DNA of 64,000 nt from Poriferisodalis sp965208925 (GTDB taxonomy: Bacteria > Actinomycetota > Acidimicrobiia > Acidimicrobiales > Poriferisodalaceae). This document shows, one piece after another, positions 7,113 through 15,302 of the stretch (position 1 is its first letter; every line of letters starts with the position of its first letter). The translations under genes were made by a program, and so were the position numbers. Location of the stretch: positions 434,001-498,000 of the forward strand of contig NZ_OZ242364.1 of the NCBI RefSeq assembly GCF_965208925.1, read 5' to 3'. The notes under the pieces are model-generated. The model did not search any database. It was given only the letters and a program-made list of their open reading frames with translations, and was not told where the DNA came from.

Positions 7113-8396
7113 ATGGCAGGAGCACCCGAAGCCGACGAGCCAAGCCTGACGGCTGCCAGCGCTGGGTCTGCTGACGCCCTGCTTTCGGGCCTCGAGCTGG
7201 TCGAGCACTTCGCCCCTGCGCCAACCGAGGGCCTGCGGATCGCCCCGTTCCTGGATGCCATCGAGGCACAAGCAGAGACCGCGGACCGGACCCGGTCCGT
7301 CTCGTCGGAGGTCATCGAGGCCATCCGCGGCACCGACTTCATGCGCATGTCGGCCACTCGCAACATCGGCGGCGTCGAGGAGACCATGCTGCACATGGGC
7401 CGAGAGCTCGAGGCGGTGGCAGCCCGCTGCCCGAGCCTGGCGTGGTGCCTGTGGAACCACCTCTGCGTGTTCCACCTGTTCGTCGGCTCGGTAGGCCCCG
7501 AGCAGCAGGACTTTCTCACCCACGTCGTCACCAACGGCCAGTGGGTGTCGTTCCCCGGCGGCGCCCGCAGTTCGGTGTACGGCCGCGTCGAGGGCGACCA
7601 GGCCATCCTGAACGGCACCGGCCGCTGGGGCACCGGTGCCCGCTACGCCGACTACTGCGGGGTGGCATTCGCCATCACCGGCGACGACGGCAAGCCGGTG
7701 CGGCCCATGGACATCCGCTTCACCATCCTGCCCACCACCACCGAGGGCATGAAGATCGATCCGTCGTGGGACGGCGCCGGGCTGCGGGCCTCGGCCACCG
7801 ACGACGTCCACTACACCGACGTGCCGGTGAACCTCCGCGACTGCGTGGCCTGGTTCGGCGCCAACCGGGCAGAGTCGCTGCGCACGGTGCCAGTGGTGCA
7901 TCACCGCTACCGCGAGGACTGGGTGGGCATCTCCGACCTGTGGCTCTCGTTCATGGCGGTGGGCCTGGTGCGCCGCGCGCTCGCCGAGGCTGCTGATGCG
8001 GCCGGCGGCCGTCGGGTGATCATCGGCGGCAAGATGGTCGATCGGCCCACCGTGCAGGTCAACTTCGGTCGGGCGGCATCCCTGCTGGCGGCCGCTGCCG
8101 CGGCAACAGAAGCCGCCTGCAATGACGTCGACCGCCGCATCGCTGCCGGTGTCGTCCCCGACGAAGCCGATTACCTGCGCCAGATGGCGGTGACGACCAT
8201 GGCCGTCGAGCAGCTCGATGAGGCAATGTCGCTGCTGCACCGCACCCAAGGCGGCACCGCGCTGCGCGAGGGCGGCGCCTTCGACCGCCGCTACCGCGAC
8301 TTCCGGGCCATGCCGGTGCACATCAATGTGCACCAAGACCGCGTGACCCACCAGCTCGGCCGCCACCTCCTGGGACTCGAACTCAACCCGTTCTGA
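7113..8396 (+). CDS. acyl-CoA-dehydrogenase-fold flavin monooxygenase/hydroxylase-like protein
   Basis: A 427-residue protein of the acyl-CoA dehydrogenase superfamily, closest in pattern to the DszC/HsaA-type flavin-dependent hydroxylases: a helical N-domain (MRMSATRNIGGVEETMLHMGRELE), a middle beta domain (GVAFAITGDDGKPVRPMDIRF) and a C-terminal helical bundle ending in the VHINVHQDRVTHQLG segment. The catalytic Glu of true acyl-CoA dehydrogenases is not evident, favouring oxygenase or other non-dehydrogenase chemistry. It lies 25 bp after the amine oxidase and could act on the amine or aldehyde products, but this is only context. The substrate is unknown. Confidence 0.75.
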   Translation: MAGAPEADEPSLTAASAGSADALLSGLELVEHFAPAPTEGLRIAPFLDAIEAQAETADRTRSVSSEVIEAIRGTDFMRMSATRNIGGVEETMLHMGRELEAVAARCPSLAWCLWNHLCVFHLFVGSVGPEQQDFLTHVVTNGQWVSFPGGARSSVYGRVEGDQAILNGTGRWGTGARYADYCGVAFAITGDDGKPVRPMDIRFTILPTTTEGMKIDPSWDGAGLRASATDDVHYTDVPVNLRDCVAWFGANRAESLRTVPVVHHRYREDWVGISDLWLSFMAVGLVRRALAEAADAAGGRRVIIGGKMVDRPTVQVNFGRAASLLAAAAAATEAACNDVDRRIAAGVVPDEADYLRQMAVTTMAVEQLDEAMSLLHRTQGGTALREGGAFDRRYRDFRAMPVHINVHQDRVTHQLGRHLLGLELNPF

Positions 8397-8506
8397 ACTG
8401 GCCAGGGGTGCCCTGCGGTCGGTGGCTGCGGGCGCAGATGGGCAAGATTAGGCTCGATGACGACCGCCCCGAGGTTGCCTCGCGGGCGCGGACGGAGAGG
8501 GAGATC

Positions 8507-9601
8507 ATGCGTTCGAGGACTCTGACACGACTTGCCATTGCCCTAGCCGGCGTGGCGCTGCTGGGAGCAGCCTGCGGCGGCGACAGCGACGACCCTGAGG
8601 ACGTCACCGCGGCATTCGTGCTGGTGGGACCAGTCGGCGACGCCGGCTGGAACTGGGCGCACGACCAGGGCCGCCAGTATGCGGAGAACCAGACTGGGGC
8701 CACAACGCTGTTCGTGGAGAGCGTCCCGGAGAACGCCGAGGACTTCAAGGCGGTGGCTGTCGACTTCATCGAGAACGAGGACGCCGACATCATCTTCGGC
8801 ACCTCGTTCGGCTACATGGACCCGATGCTCGAGCTGGCTGACGAATACCCCGACGTGGTGTTCGAGCACGCCTCGGGCTTCAAGATGAACGACACCAACT
8901 TCGGCAACTTCTTCGGCCGCATGTACCAGCCGCGCTACCTGTCGGGCATGGCGGCAGGCGCGATGACCGAGAGCGGGCAGCTCGGCTATGTCGCTGCGTT
9001 CCCGATCCCCGAGGTGATCCGCGGCATCAACGCCTTCACCCTCGGTGTGCGCGAGACCAACCCGTCGGCTGAGGTGCACGTCATCTGGACCTTCACCTGG
9101 TTCGACCCGGCGGTCGAGGGCGACTCGGCCAAGGCGCTGCTGGAAGCCGGCGCGGACGTGATCGCCATGCACCAGGACTCGACGGCCGCAGGCGTGGCCG
9201 CGCAGGATGCCGGCGCCCGCTGGGTTGCCTACAACTCCGACATGCGCGACTTCGCACCCGACGCGTTCATCACCGCACCGGTGTGGAACTGGGGCCCGCG
9301 CTACGCAGCGATCATCGAGGCGGTCGCTGGCGGCACCTACGCACCGGGCGCTTACTGGGGCGGCATGGACGACGGCATCGTCGACTTGGCGCCGCTGGCC
9401 GACGACGTGCCCTCTGACGTCGCCAGCCAGATCAGCGATGTCGCCGAGCAGATCCGTGAAGGCGAATGGGACGTGTTCACCGGTGAGATCCGCGACCAGG
9501 ACGGCAACGTGATGGTTGCCGCAGGCGAGACCATGGACGACGGCCCGATGCTGGGCATGGACTGGTTCGTCGAAGGCGTCGTGGGTGACGCCAGCCCCTG
9601 A
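8507..9601 (+). CDS. BMP-family ABC transporter substrate-binding lipoprotein
   Basis: A 364-residue lipoprotein. Residues 1-20 form a signal peptide ending in the lipobox LGAAC, and the mature protein has the BMP/Med/PnrA pattern (FVLVGPVGDAGWNWAHDQG, then DIIFGTSFGYMDPMLELADEYPDVVFEHASG and NFFGRMYQPRYLSGMAAG). Members bind nucleosides or purines and deliver them to an RbsA-like ATPase with two permeases, which follow here. The ATG at 8507 is chosen over an in-frame ATG at 8408 because GAGAGGGAG precedes it and the lipoprotein signal starts there. A perfect 14-bp hairpin lies about 30 bp after its stop. Confidence 0.93.
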   Translation: MRSRTLTRLAIALAGVALLGAACGGDSDDPEDVTAAFVLVGPVGDAGWNWAHDQGRQYAENQTGATTLFVESVPENAEDFKAVAVDFIENEDADIIFGTSFGYMDPMLELADEYPDVVFEHASGFKMNDTNFGNFFGRMYQPRYLSGMAAGAMTESGQLGYVAAFPIPEVIRGINAFTLGVRETNPSAEVHVIWTFTWFDPAVEGDSAKALLEAGADVIAMHQDSTAAGVAAQDAGARWVAYNSDMRDFAPDAFITAPVWNWGPRYAAIIEAVAGGTYAPGAYWGGMDDGIVDLAPLADDVPSDVASQISDVAEQIREGEWDVFTGEIRDQDGNVMVAAGETMDDGPMLGMDWFVEGVVGDASP

Positions 9602-9629
9602 TCCGACTGATCGAACCGAACTCACACCG

Positions 9630-11174
9630 ATGCCGGAGCCGGGGGACCCTGCTGTATCCCCCGGCTCCGGTGACGGTCCCGTAGTCGTCGACCTGCGCGG
9701 CATCCGCAAGGAGTTCCCCGGCGTCGTCGCCTGCGACGGCGCGAACCTCACCGTCCGGGCGGGCACCATCCATGCGCTGCTCGGTGAGAACGGTGCCGGC
9801 AAGACCTCGCTGGTCAATGTGCTGGGCGGCGTCTACCTGCCCGACGCCGGCGAGATCTGGGTGCACGGCACCCAGCAACAGTTCCACTCGCCCGCAGATG
9901 CGATCGCCGCTGGGATCGGCATGGTCCACCAGGAGTTCCGCCTGGTGCCTTCGCTCACGGTGTTCGAGAACGTGGTGCTGGGCTCGGCACCTCGCTACCT
10001 GGACATGGGCCAGATCGTCGAGCGTGTCGCCCACCTGGCGGCCACCTATTCGCTGCAGACCGACCCGTCCCGACCGGTGTGGCAGCTCTCGGTGGGCGAG
10101 CGCCAGCGCGTGGAGATCTTGAAGGCGCTGTGGCGCGACGCCGACGTGATGGTGCTGGACGAGCCGACCGCTGTGCTGACTCCGGCCGAGGCGGCCGACC
10201 TGGGGCTCACCTTGCGCTCCATGGCTGATCGGGGCCGCTCGGTCATCTACATCAGCCACAAGCTCGACGAGGTGCTGGCGGTGTGCGATGAGGCCACCGT
10301 GCTGCGCAACGGGGTGACAGTGGCGCAGCCGCGCAGTCTCGCGGGCATCGATCGGTCGGATCTGGCCGAGATGATGGTGGGCGAGGCGGCGGCACAGATT
10401 CAGCGGCCCACCGATCAGCCCAGCGGCGACATCGTGCTCGATCTGGAGGGCATCTCGGCGATGAGCGACCGGGGGCTGCCGGCGCTGCATTCGGTCGACA
10501 TCGACATACGGGCAGGCGAGATCGTGGGAGTCGCAGGCGTCTCGGGAAATGGACAGCGGGAGCTGGCCGAGGCCATCGCCGGTCTGCGCCCCACCACGGC
10601 GGGAGCGATGCGGCTGGCGGGCACGGACGTCACCGGCACGTCCCCCCGGGCTCGATCCCGCGCCGGGCTGGCCTATGTCCCCGAGGATCGGCTGGGTGTG
10701 GGCCTGGCGCCCACCATGTCGGTGGTCGACAACGCGGTGGTGCGGTCATACCGGTCGATGCGTCGCAGGATGATGCTGGATCTGCGTCGTTGCGAGGACT
10801 TCTGCCGCCGCCTCATCGAGCGTTTCGGCGTGCAGGTGGGACGGGTGCACGACTCAGTGGGCGTGCTGTCGGGCGGCAACCTCCAGCGACTGCTGCTCGG
10901 ACGTGAGCTGACCGGCGAGCCCAAGGTGCTGCTGGCGGCCCAGCCGACGCGCGGGCTCGACGTGGTGGGCATCGCAGCCATTCAGGAGCAGATCGTCGCC
11001 CAGCGGGCTGCCGGCGTCGGGGTCTTGCTGATCTCTGAGGATCTCGACGAGCTGCTCGCGCTGTCCGATCGCCTGGTTGTCATGTATGAGGGGCGCATTG
11101 CCGCCCGCCTCGATCCCAGAAACACGACACGAGCCGAGGTGGGCGCCGCGATGGCCGGAGGCGGCGGCACATGA
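9630..11174 (+). CDS. BMP-type (nucleoside/purine) ABC transporter ATP-binding protein, two ATPase domains
   Basis: A 514-residue RbsA/NupO-like ATPase with two nucleotide-binding domains. Domain 1 has GENGAGKTS (Walker A), QLSVGERQRVEILKAL (signature) and MVLDEPTAVLT (Walker B). Domain 2 has a degenerate Walker A (GVSGNGQRELAEAI) and LSGGNLQRLLLGREL, with AAQPTRGLDV in place of a canonical Walker B. The asymmetry is usual for this family. ATG 9630 is the only plausible start after the preceding gene; its first codons lie in a perfect hairpin. The stop overlaps an ATG at 11171 (ATGA), part of a small duplication before the permease gene. Confidence 0.93.
   Translation: MPEPGDPAVSPGSGDGPVVVDLRGIRKEFPGVVACDGANLTVRAGTIHALLGENGAGKTSLVNVLGGVYLPDAGEIWVHGTQQQFHSPADAIAAGIGMVHQEFRLVPSLTVFENVVLGSAPRYLDMGQIVERVAHLAATYSLQTDPSRPVWQLSVGERQRVEILKALWRDADVMVLDEPTAVLTPAEAADLGLTLRSMADRGRSVIYISHKLDEVLAVCDEATVLRNGVTVAQPRSLAGIDRSDLAEMMVGEAAAQIQRPTDQPSGDIVLDLEGISAMSDRGLPALHSVDIDIRAGEIVGVAGVSGNGQRELAEAIAGLRPTTAGAMRLAGTDVTGTSPRARSRAGLAYVPEDRLGVGLAPTMSVVDNAVVRSYRSMRRRMMLDLRRCEDFCRRLIERFGVQVGRVHDSVGVLSGGNLQRLLLGRELTGEPKVLLAAQPTRGLDVVGIAAIQEQIVAQRAAGVGVLLISEDLDELLALSDRLVVMYEGRIAARLDPRNTTRAEVGAAMAGGGGT
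9633..9670 (+). promoter_or_regulatory. strong stem-loop at the start of the ABC ATPase gene
   Basis: CCGGAGCCGGGGGA (9633-9646) pairs perfectly with TCCCCCGGCTCCGG (9657-9670) around a 10-base loop. It directly follows the ATG at 9630 and lies 31 bases after the binding-protein stop. No T-run follows, so it is more likely an mRNA stabiliser or translation brake than a terminator. Its position fits keeping the binding protein in excess over the ATPase and permeases. Confidence 0.6.
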
Positions 11175-11254
11175 CCGACCCCACGCCTGCATTCGCCGCC
11201 GACCCAATGGCGCAGCCGCAACTCAGGGGCGGCGGCACATGACCGACCCCATGC
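11162..11254 (+). repeat. 68-bp offset direct repeat creating a minicistron between ATPase and permease
   Basis: The block GGCGGCGGCACATGACCGAC and the bases after it occur at about 11162 and again at about 11230, 68 bp apart, with one mismatch in the shared 28-30 bp. Each copy carries an ATGA junction. The first ATG (11171) overlaps the ATPase stop and opens a 23-codon frame that ends with TGA at 11240-11242, overlapping the permease ATG at 11239. The duplication therefore turned one ATGA junction into two, with a 23-residue peptide between, preserving translational coupling. Confidence 0.65.
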
Positions 11255-12402
11255 CTGAACCCACGCACGCTCCGCTGCACACCGTGTCACGCGGGCGAGC
11301 TCGCTGGCATCGCGGCCTGATCCGGCCCGTGCTGCAGCGGCGCTCCGATGTTGTGCCGGCTGCCCAGGCCATTGCCTTCGTCATCGGCATTGCCGTGGCC
11401 CTGGTCGCGGGAGCCCTGCTGCTGCTGGCAGCCGGCAACGACCCGGCCCAGGTGTACGGCCGCATGCTCGACTCGTCGTTGGGCGGCATCAATTCGATCT
11501 CACGAACGCTGCTGCGGGCGACACCGCTGGCCCTGGCCGGTTTGGCGGTGGCCGTTGCCGGCTCGATGGGCCTGTGGAATATCGGTGCCGAGGGTCAGAT
11601 GATGGCGGGTGCCACGGTTGCGGCCGGCTTGGCCATGACGGCGGGAGATCTGCCGGGTCCCGTGTTGATCGTGCTGATGATCGGCGCCGGTGCGGTGGGC
11701 GGTGTCGTGCTCATGGCGGGTCCGGCGCTTGCCCGGGCATATCTGGGCGTCAGCGAGATCATCACCACCTTGATGCTCGTCGAGGTCTCCATCCGGGTAG
11801 TCGAATGGCTCGAAACCGGGCCATGGAAAGACCCCGAATCGCAGGGCTTCGCTCTGATCGAGCCGCTGCCCGATCAGGCCTCGCTGCCTGGTCTGTTCGG
11901 ACGTGCACACATCGGTGTGCTGATCGCGATTGCGCTGCTGGTGGCGTTCTGGCTGGCGGTGTCGAGAACGGCGTGGGGCTACGAGCTACGGATGGCCGGT
12001 TCATCCCCGGCGACAGCGCGGTATGCGGGCATTTCGCTGCAGCGCAAGGTGCTGACCGCACTCGTGCTGTCGGGCGCCTTGGCAGGACTGGCGGGTGCCG
12101 TCGAGCTCACCGGCACTGCGACGCGGCTCGATCCCGGCCTGTCCAACGGGTACGGCTTCGCCGGGATCATCGTGGCAGCTCTGGCGTTGATGCGGCCATC
12201 GGGCGTGGCGGCAGTCGCCTTCGTCTTCGGCGCAGTGCAGGTGGGCGGTCAATCCATCCAGACGCTCGGTGTCACGAGTTCTATCGCGACGATCCTTCAG
12301 GCCATGATCCTCATCGGCGCGCTGGTCGCCGCGGTGCTGCTCAACTACCGCATCCGGTGGGTGCGGCCCGTCGGCCACGACGCAGAGGCAACTGGTGTCT
12401 GA
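11239..12402 (+). CDS. BMP-type ABC transporter permease 1
   Basis: A 387-residue inner-membrane permease of the LivM/RbsC-like class paired with BMP binding proteins. After a basic N-terminus it has about eight to ten hydrophobic segments (for example AIAFVIGIAVALVAGALLL, PLALAGLAVAVAGSMGLW) and the family stretches WNIGAEGQMMAGA and AYLGVSEIITTLMLVEV. ATG 11239 overlaps the minicistron stop. An earlier in-frame ATG at 11077 would read through the ATPase gene and is rejected. The 3' end overlaps the second permease's GTG start. Confidence 0.92.
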   Translation: MTDPMPEPTHAPLHTVSRGRARWHRGLIRPVLQRRSDVVPAAQAIAFVIGIAVALVAGALLLLAAGNDPAQVYGRMLDSSLGGINSISRTLLRATPLALAGLAVAVAGSMGLWNIGAEGQMMAGATVAAGLAMTAGDLPGPVLIVLMIGAGAVGGVVLMAGPALARAYLGVSEIITTLMLVEVSIRVVEWLETGPWKDPESQGFALIEPLPDQASLPGLFGRAHIGVLIAIALLVAFWLAVSRTAWGYELRMAGSSPATARYAGISLQRKVLTALVLSGALAGLAGAVELTGTATRLDPGLSNGYGFAGIIVAALALMRPSGVAAVAFVFGAVQVGGQSIQTLGVTSSIATILQAMILIGALVAAVLLNYRIRWVRPVGHDAEATGV

Positions 12403-13351
12403 AGCCGCCGTCGTCGGGCTGCTCGTAGCGACCGTCCAGTTCGCCACGCTGGTGTACTTGGCCGGTCTGGGCGAGCTCATCGCCGAGCGATCCGGTGTGC
12501 TGAACCTCGGTGTCGAGGGAATGATGGCCATGGGGGCCGTCAGCGGGTTCATGATGGCGCTGGCCACCGGCCGGCCCTGGATCGGCTTCGCATTCGCTGC
12601 CCTCGTGGGCATGGCGGTCGCGGGCATTCACGCACTGGTGAGCGTGGTGATGGGCGCCGGTCAAGTAGTGTCGGGTCTTGCGATCACGATCGGCGGGCTC
12701 GGATTCGCTGCATTCATCGGCCAGGACGCGGTCCGTGAGCGTGCCGATGCCGTGTTCACCGATCTCGGCATCGCCGGGCTCGCCGACATCCGCTGGGTCG
12801 GCCCGATCCTGTTCAACCAGCCTCCGGTCGTCTACCTCGCGGGCCTCCTGGGCGTCGCAGCCTGGTTCGTGCTGAATCGAACCCGGCTGGGCCTGGCGTT
12901 GCGGGCGGTCGGCGAGTCAGCTTCCACCACGGACTCGGTGGGCCATTCGGTGACCCTCCTGCGCTCGGGAGCAGTGCTGATCGGCGGCGCCTTCGCCGGC
13001 GCTGCCGGTGCCTTCCTGTCGCTCTACATGGCAGCGGGCTGGACCGAGGGCCTCATCGCCGGCCGCGGTTGGATCGCTGTGGCGCTGGTCATCTTCGGGG
13101 CGTGGCGGCCCGGACGCCTGGCCGCAGGTTCGCTGCTGTTCGGCTTCACGCTGGCCTTGCAGCCCCGGGTTCAGACCTTCGACCTGAACATCTTCGGCCT
13201 GGAGGTCAACACGATCTCGCCGGCTCTGCTCGGCATCCTGCCGTTCCTGCTGACCGTCGTGGTGCTCATCGCAATCAGCTTCCGCGCACGCCACCGGCCA
13301 AGCCCGGCACCCGCAGCACTGACCCTGCCCTACCGCCGAGAGGAACGCTGA
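12395..13351 (+). CDS. BMP-type ABC transporter permease 2
   Basis: A 318-residue integral membrane protein that starts with GTG at 12395, overlapping the end of permease 1 by eight bases. Family patterns include LAGLGELIAERSGVLNLGVEGMMAMGAVSGF near the N-terminus and GAVLIGGAFAGAAGAFLSLY in the middle. With permease 1 it would form the heterodimeric channel, and the upstream ATPase and lipoprotein complete the importer. Purine or nucleoside cargo is inferred from characterised BMP systems, not seen in the sequence. Confidence 0.92.
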   Translation: MSEAAVVGLLVATVQFATLVYLAGLGELIAERSGVLNLGVEGMMAMGAVSGFMMALATGRPWIGFAFAALVGMAVAGIHALVSVVMGAGQVVSGLAITIGGLGFAAFIGQDAVRERADAVFTDLGIAGLADIRWVGPILFNQPPVVYLAGLLGVAAWFVLNRTRLGLALRAVGESASTTDSVGHSVTLLRSGAVLIGGAFAGAAGAFLSLYMAAGWTEGLIAGRGWIAVALVIFGAWRPGRLAAGSLLFGFTLALQPRVQTFDLNIFGLEVNTISPALLGILPFLLTVVVLIAISFRARHRPSPAPAALTLPYRREER

Positions 13352-13353
13352 CG

Positions 13354-13680
13354 ATGACAGACGGCAACGCCCACGAATCCCTGCCTGACGGCACGAAACT
13401 GCAAATCCGGCTGCCGCCAGAACTCGAGGCCGGTGTGTGGTCAAACTTCGCCGTCGTGCGCCACTCGCCCTATGAGTTCACGCTGGACTTCATCCGGCTG
13501 GACTTCAGCGGCAAGCAGTCGCCACGACGAGGCGTTGTCGTGCAACGCATCAACATGTCGCCGCAGTTCGTGGAGCAACTCATCAGCGCTCTGTCCGACA
13601 ACATGTCCAAGTTCGCTTCGAACCTCGCGCCGTCCAGCCTCGAGACCCTGAACGATCCGAACGACAGCCCCGACGCCTGA
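13354..13680 (+). CDS. DUF3467 protein
   Basis: A 108-residue protein starting 2 bp after permease 2, with GAGAGG just upstream. The core VWSNFAVVRHSPYEFTLDFIRLDF, then VVQRINMSPQFVEQLISALSDNMSKF, is the DUF3467 pattern: a beta-rich half and a C-terminal helix. The function of the family is unknown. It may be co-transcribed with the importer, but the link need not be functional. A second, more divergent DUF3467-like gene is at 21713-22000. It converges on the helicase gene with 6 bp between. Confidence 0.85.
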   Translation: MTDGNAHESLPDGTKLQIRLPPELEAGVWSNFAVVRHSPYEFTLDFIRLDFSGKQSPRRGVVVQRINMSPQFVEQLISALSDNMSKFASNLAPSSLETLNDPNDSPDA

Positions 13681-13686
13681 GCACTC

Positions 13687-14931
13687 TCAGCGGTGCGACG
13701 CGCGCTGGCGACCCCTGGACCCGGAGCGGTTCTTGCTGCCTCGACGGCGTCCGGATTGACTCTTGGCCGCCGAGTGTTCGAGCGTGCGACGTCGCGTCCG
13801 TGATCGCGAGGGCTGCCGGATCTCGGCCACGTCGACCTCCGTAGTCGAGGTCCGAAAGCCGAGCTCTCGCTGCATCGAGGCAAGTTCTTTGACCTTTTCG
13901 GGCTCGACAAGCGAGACGACTACCCCGCCCTTGCCAGCTCGGGCGGTACGCCCTGATCGGTGCAGGTACGTCTTGTGATCGACCGCAACGTCGTAGTGGA
14001 CGACAGCGTCGACTCCGGGGACATGAATGCCGCGCGCAGCCACGTCAGTTGCAATCAGCGCCTGCACTTTGCCAGTTGCGAAGTCGTCCAGGGCCCTGGT
14101 TCGCTGGCTCTGGCTGCGGCCACCATGGATGGCCGCCGTTGCGATCCCCCGGCGGCCGAGCTGCCGAGCGACACGATCACAGCCATGGCGAGTTCGGCAG
14201 AACACCACCGTCGTCCCCGCAGCATCGATCGCCTCTGCGCAGACGTCGACCCGGTCGGTCCTGGCGACCTTCCAGAAGATGTGGTCGGCGCCTGTCACAT
14301 CCGGGGTTTCGTCGCCGACCTCGTGACGAACCGGATCACGCTGATAGTCGCGCGTCAGCGATGCCACGTCGCCATCGAGGGTCGCCGAGAACAGCAGCGT
14401 CTGGCGCTGGGTGGCGGTCTGGTCAAGAAGTCGCCGGACAACCGGGATGAACCCCATGTCAGCCATGCGGTCGGCTTCGTCGAGCACAACCCGGTCCACT
14501 GCGGACAGATCCACCGCCCCTTGGGAGATCAGATCCTCGAGGCGTCCTGGGCACGCCACCAAGATGTCCACACCGCGTCGCAGGGACGCGAGCTGCGGGC
14601 CGTAGCCCACGCCGCCATAGGCGACCCCGATGCGACGCTTGCCGGCGAACGAGCGCAGCTCCTTCGTGATTTGATCCGCGAGCTCGCGAGTCGGCACGAG
14701 CACCAGCCCCTGGGGCCTGTGGGGCTGCGAGCCTCCCGCGAGAGCGACGAGCGGGATCCCAAAGGCGAGCGTTTTGCCGGACCCGGTAGGGGCGCGGCCG
14801 CACACATCTCGCCCGTCGAGAGCATCGGCGACCGTGGCCATCTGGATGTCGAATGGCCGAGTGATGTTGCGCTGTGCGAGCGCGCCAACGATGAAGTCGG
14901 GGACGCCCAGCTGGGCGAAGGTGGGGGGCAT
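13687..14931 (-). CDS. DEAD-box RNA helicase
   Basis: A 414-residue ATP-dependent RNA helicase. Motifs in order: Q-motif region FAQLGVPDFI, APTGSGKT (I), PTRELADQI (Ia), VLDEADRM (II), FSATL (III), VVFCRTRHGCDRVA (IV), ATDVAARGIHV (V) and HRSGRTARAG (VI). The tail is short and very basic (SRTRRRTLEHSAAKSQSGRR...), as in cold-induced RhlE-type helicases. ATG 14931 has AGGAG at eight-base spacing; an earlier ATG at 14952 is less well placed. It follows a cold-shock protein gene on the same strand, suggesting a shared role in unwinding structured mRNA at low temperature. Confidence 0.95.
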   Translation of the reverse strand: MPPTFAQLGVPDFIVGALAQRNITRPFDIQMATVADALDGRDVCGRAPTGSGKTLAFGIPLVALAGGSQPHRPQGLVLVPTRELADQITKELRSFAGKRRIGVAYGGVGYGPQLASLRRGVDILVACPGRLEDLISQGAVDLSAVDRVVLDEADRMADMGFIPVVRRLLDQTATQRQTLLFSATLDGDVASLTRDYQRDPVRHEVGDETPDVTGADHIFWKVARTDRVDVCAEAIDAAGTTVVFCRTRHGCDRVARQLGRRGIATAAIHGGRSQSQRTRALDDFATGKVQALIATDVAARGIHVPGVDAVVHYDVAVDHKTYLHRSGRTARAGKGGVVVSLVEPEKVKELASMQRELGFRTSTTEVDVAEIRQPSRSRTRRRTLEHSAAKSQSGRRRGSKNRSGSRGRQRASHR

Positions 14932-15039
14932 GTGTCTCCTCGCCGACTGCACGCCGGCAATTGACGCTATTGGCGTCGTCTCAAGCCGCAGATGACGTCG
15001 CTGGCCGCTGCGGCCAGCGGTGCTCAGCGGCGTATGAGT

Positions 15040-15237
15040 TCAGAGGGGCTTGACGTTTTGGGCTTCGTCGCCCTTGCGGCCGGGTCCGATGTCGAACTCG
15101 ACTTCCTGCCCCGCCTCCAGCGTTCGGTAGTTCTCACCGACGATGTTGGAGAAGTGGACGAAGACGTCATCGGCTCCGTCACGGGAGATAAAGCCGTAGC
15201 CCTTCTCGTTGTTGAAGAACTTGACTGTTCCGCGCAT
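15040..15237 (-). CDS. cold-shock domain protein
   Basis: A 65-residue single OB-fold RNA-binding protein. RNP1 is KGYGFIS and RNP2 is DVFVHFS; the N-terminus MRGTVKFFNNEKGYG is typical of CspA-family proteins. GAGAGG sits upstream of the start. It precedes the DEAD-box helicase by 108 bp on the same strand; that gap is long enough for a separate promoter or a structured leader, and no clear terminator is seen. It probably melts RNA structure after cold shock and works alongside the helicase. Confidence 0.95.
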   Translation of the reverse strand: MRGTVKFFNNEKGYGFISRDGADDVFVHFSNIVGENYRTLEAGQEVEFDIGPGRKGDEAQNVKPL

Positions 15238-15302
15238 GTCGTGCCTCTCGAAGCTCGGCCGGGCCGGCCACGGGCGGCAAGGCTACGGCGCGAAGGCCGC
15301 GA

